Below, one piece after another: positions 13,926 to 14,907 of a DNA stretch of 14,907 nucleotides (position 1 is its first letter; every line of letters begins with the position of its first letter). Source of the stretch: CAZVRZ01 sp964629965. GTDB lineage: Bacteria; Chloroflexota; Anaerolineae; Anaerolineales; UBA4823. The stretch is taken from NCBI GenBank assembly GCA_964629965.1, contig CAZVRZ010000131.1, positions 1 through 14,907 of the forward strand, in the 5' to 3' direction. A program made the translations under genes and the position numbers. Under the pieces are notes generated by a model. That model worked only from the letters and a program-made list of their open reading frames with translations. It was not told where the DNA came from and made no database searches.

Positions 13926-14819
13926 ATGAATGGATTACAAAGGATAACAGAAACATTTCAACGTACCCGGTCGGAAAAACGAGCGGCTCTCATGCCATAC
14001 TTCACACTGGGGTATCCTGATCCGGAACAGTCTGTGGATATCGTCACTGCCATTGCGCAATCTGGCGCCGATTTGATCGAGTTGGGTATCCCTTTCTCTG
14101 ATCCGCTGGCAGACGGGCCAACAATTCAATATTCTACTCAGATTGCCCTGGCGCAGGGTATGACGGTGAGACGCTGCCTGGAAATGGTCGCTGCCTTGCG
14201 CCAGCGGGGTGTGAGCCAGCCTTTGCTGCTGATGGGATACATCAATCCTTTATTGGCGTATGGATTGGATGCTTTTTTGTCGGATGCGGCCCAGGCAGGC
14301 GCATGCGGTTTGATCATCCCCGATTTGCCCCCGGAGGAGGCGGGCTTGTTTAACGAACATCCGGCCGATACAGAGCCAGTGGGGCTCTCAGCTGCCGCGG
14401 CCTGTGAGAAGCATGGGTTGGCGTTGATCAATTTTTTGGCTCCAACTTCGACCCCGGAACGGATCGCTGCCGTTGCACGGCGGTCGTATGGCTTCCTGTA
14501 CCTGGTTTCAGTAACGGGTGTCACTGGTGCGCGCGAAGCCTTGCCGCCCGATCTGTCTGATTTCATCCAGCGGGTGCGCAGTGCCTCTGAGCTGCCCTTG
14601 GCGGTGGGGTTTGGCATTGGCTCACCTGATCAAGCTCGCCAGGTGGGGAGCCTGGCCGATGGGGTGATTGTTGGGTCGGCCATGATCCATGCTGTAAAAA
14701 AGTATATGGATGAGCATACTGCTTCTGCATCGGAAGCGTCCCAGGCTGATTGTGCTGCTGCCGCAGCCCAATTTGTAAATTCTCTCCGGCTCGCTTTACA
14801 ACGGTGTTCTATACTATAA
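13926..14819 (+). CDS. trpA: tryptophan synthase alpha chain
   Basis: Cleaves indole-3-glycerol phosphate to indole, which passes to TrpB. Catalytic Glu52 (LIELGIPFSDP) and Asp63 (LADGPTIQ) are present, followed by MGYINP, IPDLPPEE (131-138), APTSTPERI, YLVSVTGVTG and the phosphate site VGFGIGSP. The start at 13926 is preferred over the in-frame 13875 because GGAGG at 13912-13916 is 9 nt upstream and 13875 lies inside trpB. The 297-residue product exceeds the usual 265-270. About 14 extra residues sit at 142-156 after the LPPEE loop, and the C-terminal tail is Ala/Ser-rich (265-282) and ends in QRCSIL, where the codons fall in a repeat-like sequence. Confidence 0.96.
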   Translation: MNGLQRITETFQRTRSEKRAALMPYFTLGYPDPEQSVDIVTAIAQSGADLIELGIPFSDPLADGPTIQYSTQIALAQGMTVRRCLEMVAALRQRGVSQPLLLMGYINPLLAYGLDAFLSDAAQAGACGLIIPDLPPEEAGLFNEHPADTEPVGLSAAAACEKHGLALINFLAPTSTPERIAAVARRSYGFLYLVSVTGVTGAREALPPDLSDFIQRVRSASELPLAVGFGIGSPDQARQVGSLADGVIVGSAMIHAVKKYMDEHTASASEASQADCAAAAAQFVNSLRLALQRCSIL

Positions 14820-14833
14820 CGGTGTTCCGTATC
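14800..14833 (-). repeat. possible palindromic-element fragments at the trpA 3' end
   Basis: AACGGTGTTCTATAC (14800-14814) matches the reverse complement of the trpE element core at 14 of 15 positions. A second AACGGTGTTC starts 18 nt later (14818-14827). The first copy supplies the last codons of trpA up to its stop. Bases 14834-14907 show no gene or terminator that I can support, and the operon's end is not evident. Confidence 0.4.
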
Positions 14834-14907
14834 TTAATTGTCTATACATCTCAGGGATTTCGAAGCAGTAGCGAAGAGTATTGAGCAGACAAGCGACCCG
14901 AAACAGG

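Noticed and set aside
1..14907. CRISPR arrays, tRNA or rRNA genes, insertion sequences, prophage or toxin-antitoxin genes
   Set aside because: None seen: no regularly spaced direct repeats, cloverleaf-like sequence, transposase or integrase motifs.

Overview
The window looks like a bacterial chromosome fragment of moderate G+C. A Chloroflexota host (Anaerolineae-like) fits best, for three reasons: a DUF6391-like protein sits between dus and holA, Gram-positive-style regulation is present (a T-box leader and a GAAC-N4-GTTC LexA-type box), and clpC is followed directly by radA. No rRNA or marker gene is present, so this assignment is an inference.

Left part (1-6700), all on the plus strand: a probable clpC promoter carrying a near-perfect 18-bp palindrome, then clpC (protein quality control), radA (recombination and repair), dus (tRNA dihydrouridine), a DUF6391-like membrane-associated protein and holA (DNA polymerase III delta). 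Spacing is short throughout. A good -10 element before the DUF6391-like gene suggests it can also start its own transcript.

Middle (6690-7425): a small minus-strand gene of unknown function converges on holA and overlaps its last 11 bases. Its promoter (TTGACA, 17 bp, TATCAT) contains a perfect AGAAC-ATTT-GTTCT palindrome inside the spacer, so it looks like an SOS gene. Divergent from it is a consensus promoter (TTGACA, 16 bp, TATAAT) that starts a leader of about 390 nt. That leader is a tryptophan T-box riboswitch with specifier UGG and a UGGC acceptor-pairing bulge. It holds the usual terminator just before trpE and, unexpectedly, a second perfect intrinsic terminator further upstream.

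Right part (7426-14819): a complete trpEGDCFBA operon, the pathway from chorismate to tryptophan, with short gaps or overlaps between genes. All catalytic motifs inspected are intact, and TrpE keeps its LLES feedback site.

The most unusual feature is that most of these Trp proteins are longer than usual because of extra loops or tails, and several of the extra segments coincide with small palindromic DNA repeats. A 41-bp element, 37/41 identical, lies in the same reading frame in the TrpE tail and in a TrpD loop. Its 18-bp core recurs in opposite orientation inside a roughly 26-residue insertion in TrpG. Weaker related pieces occur in the TrpE linker and at the trpA 3' end. This resembles the protein-coding palindromic elements known from Rickettsia and may be an undescribed family.
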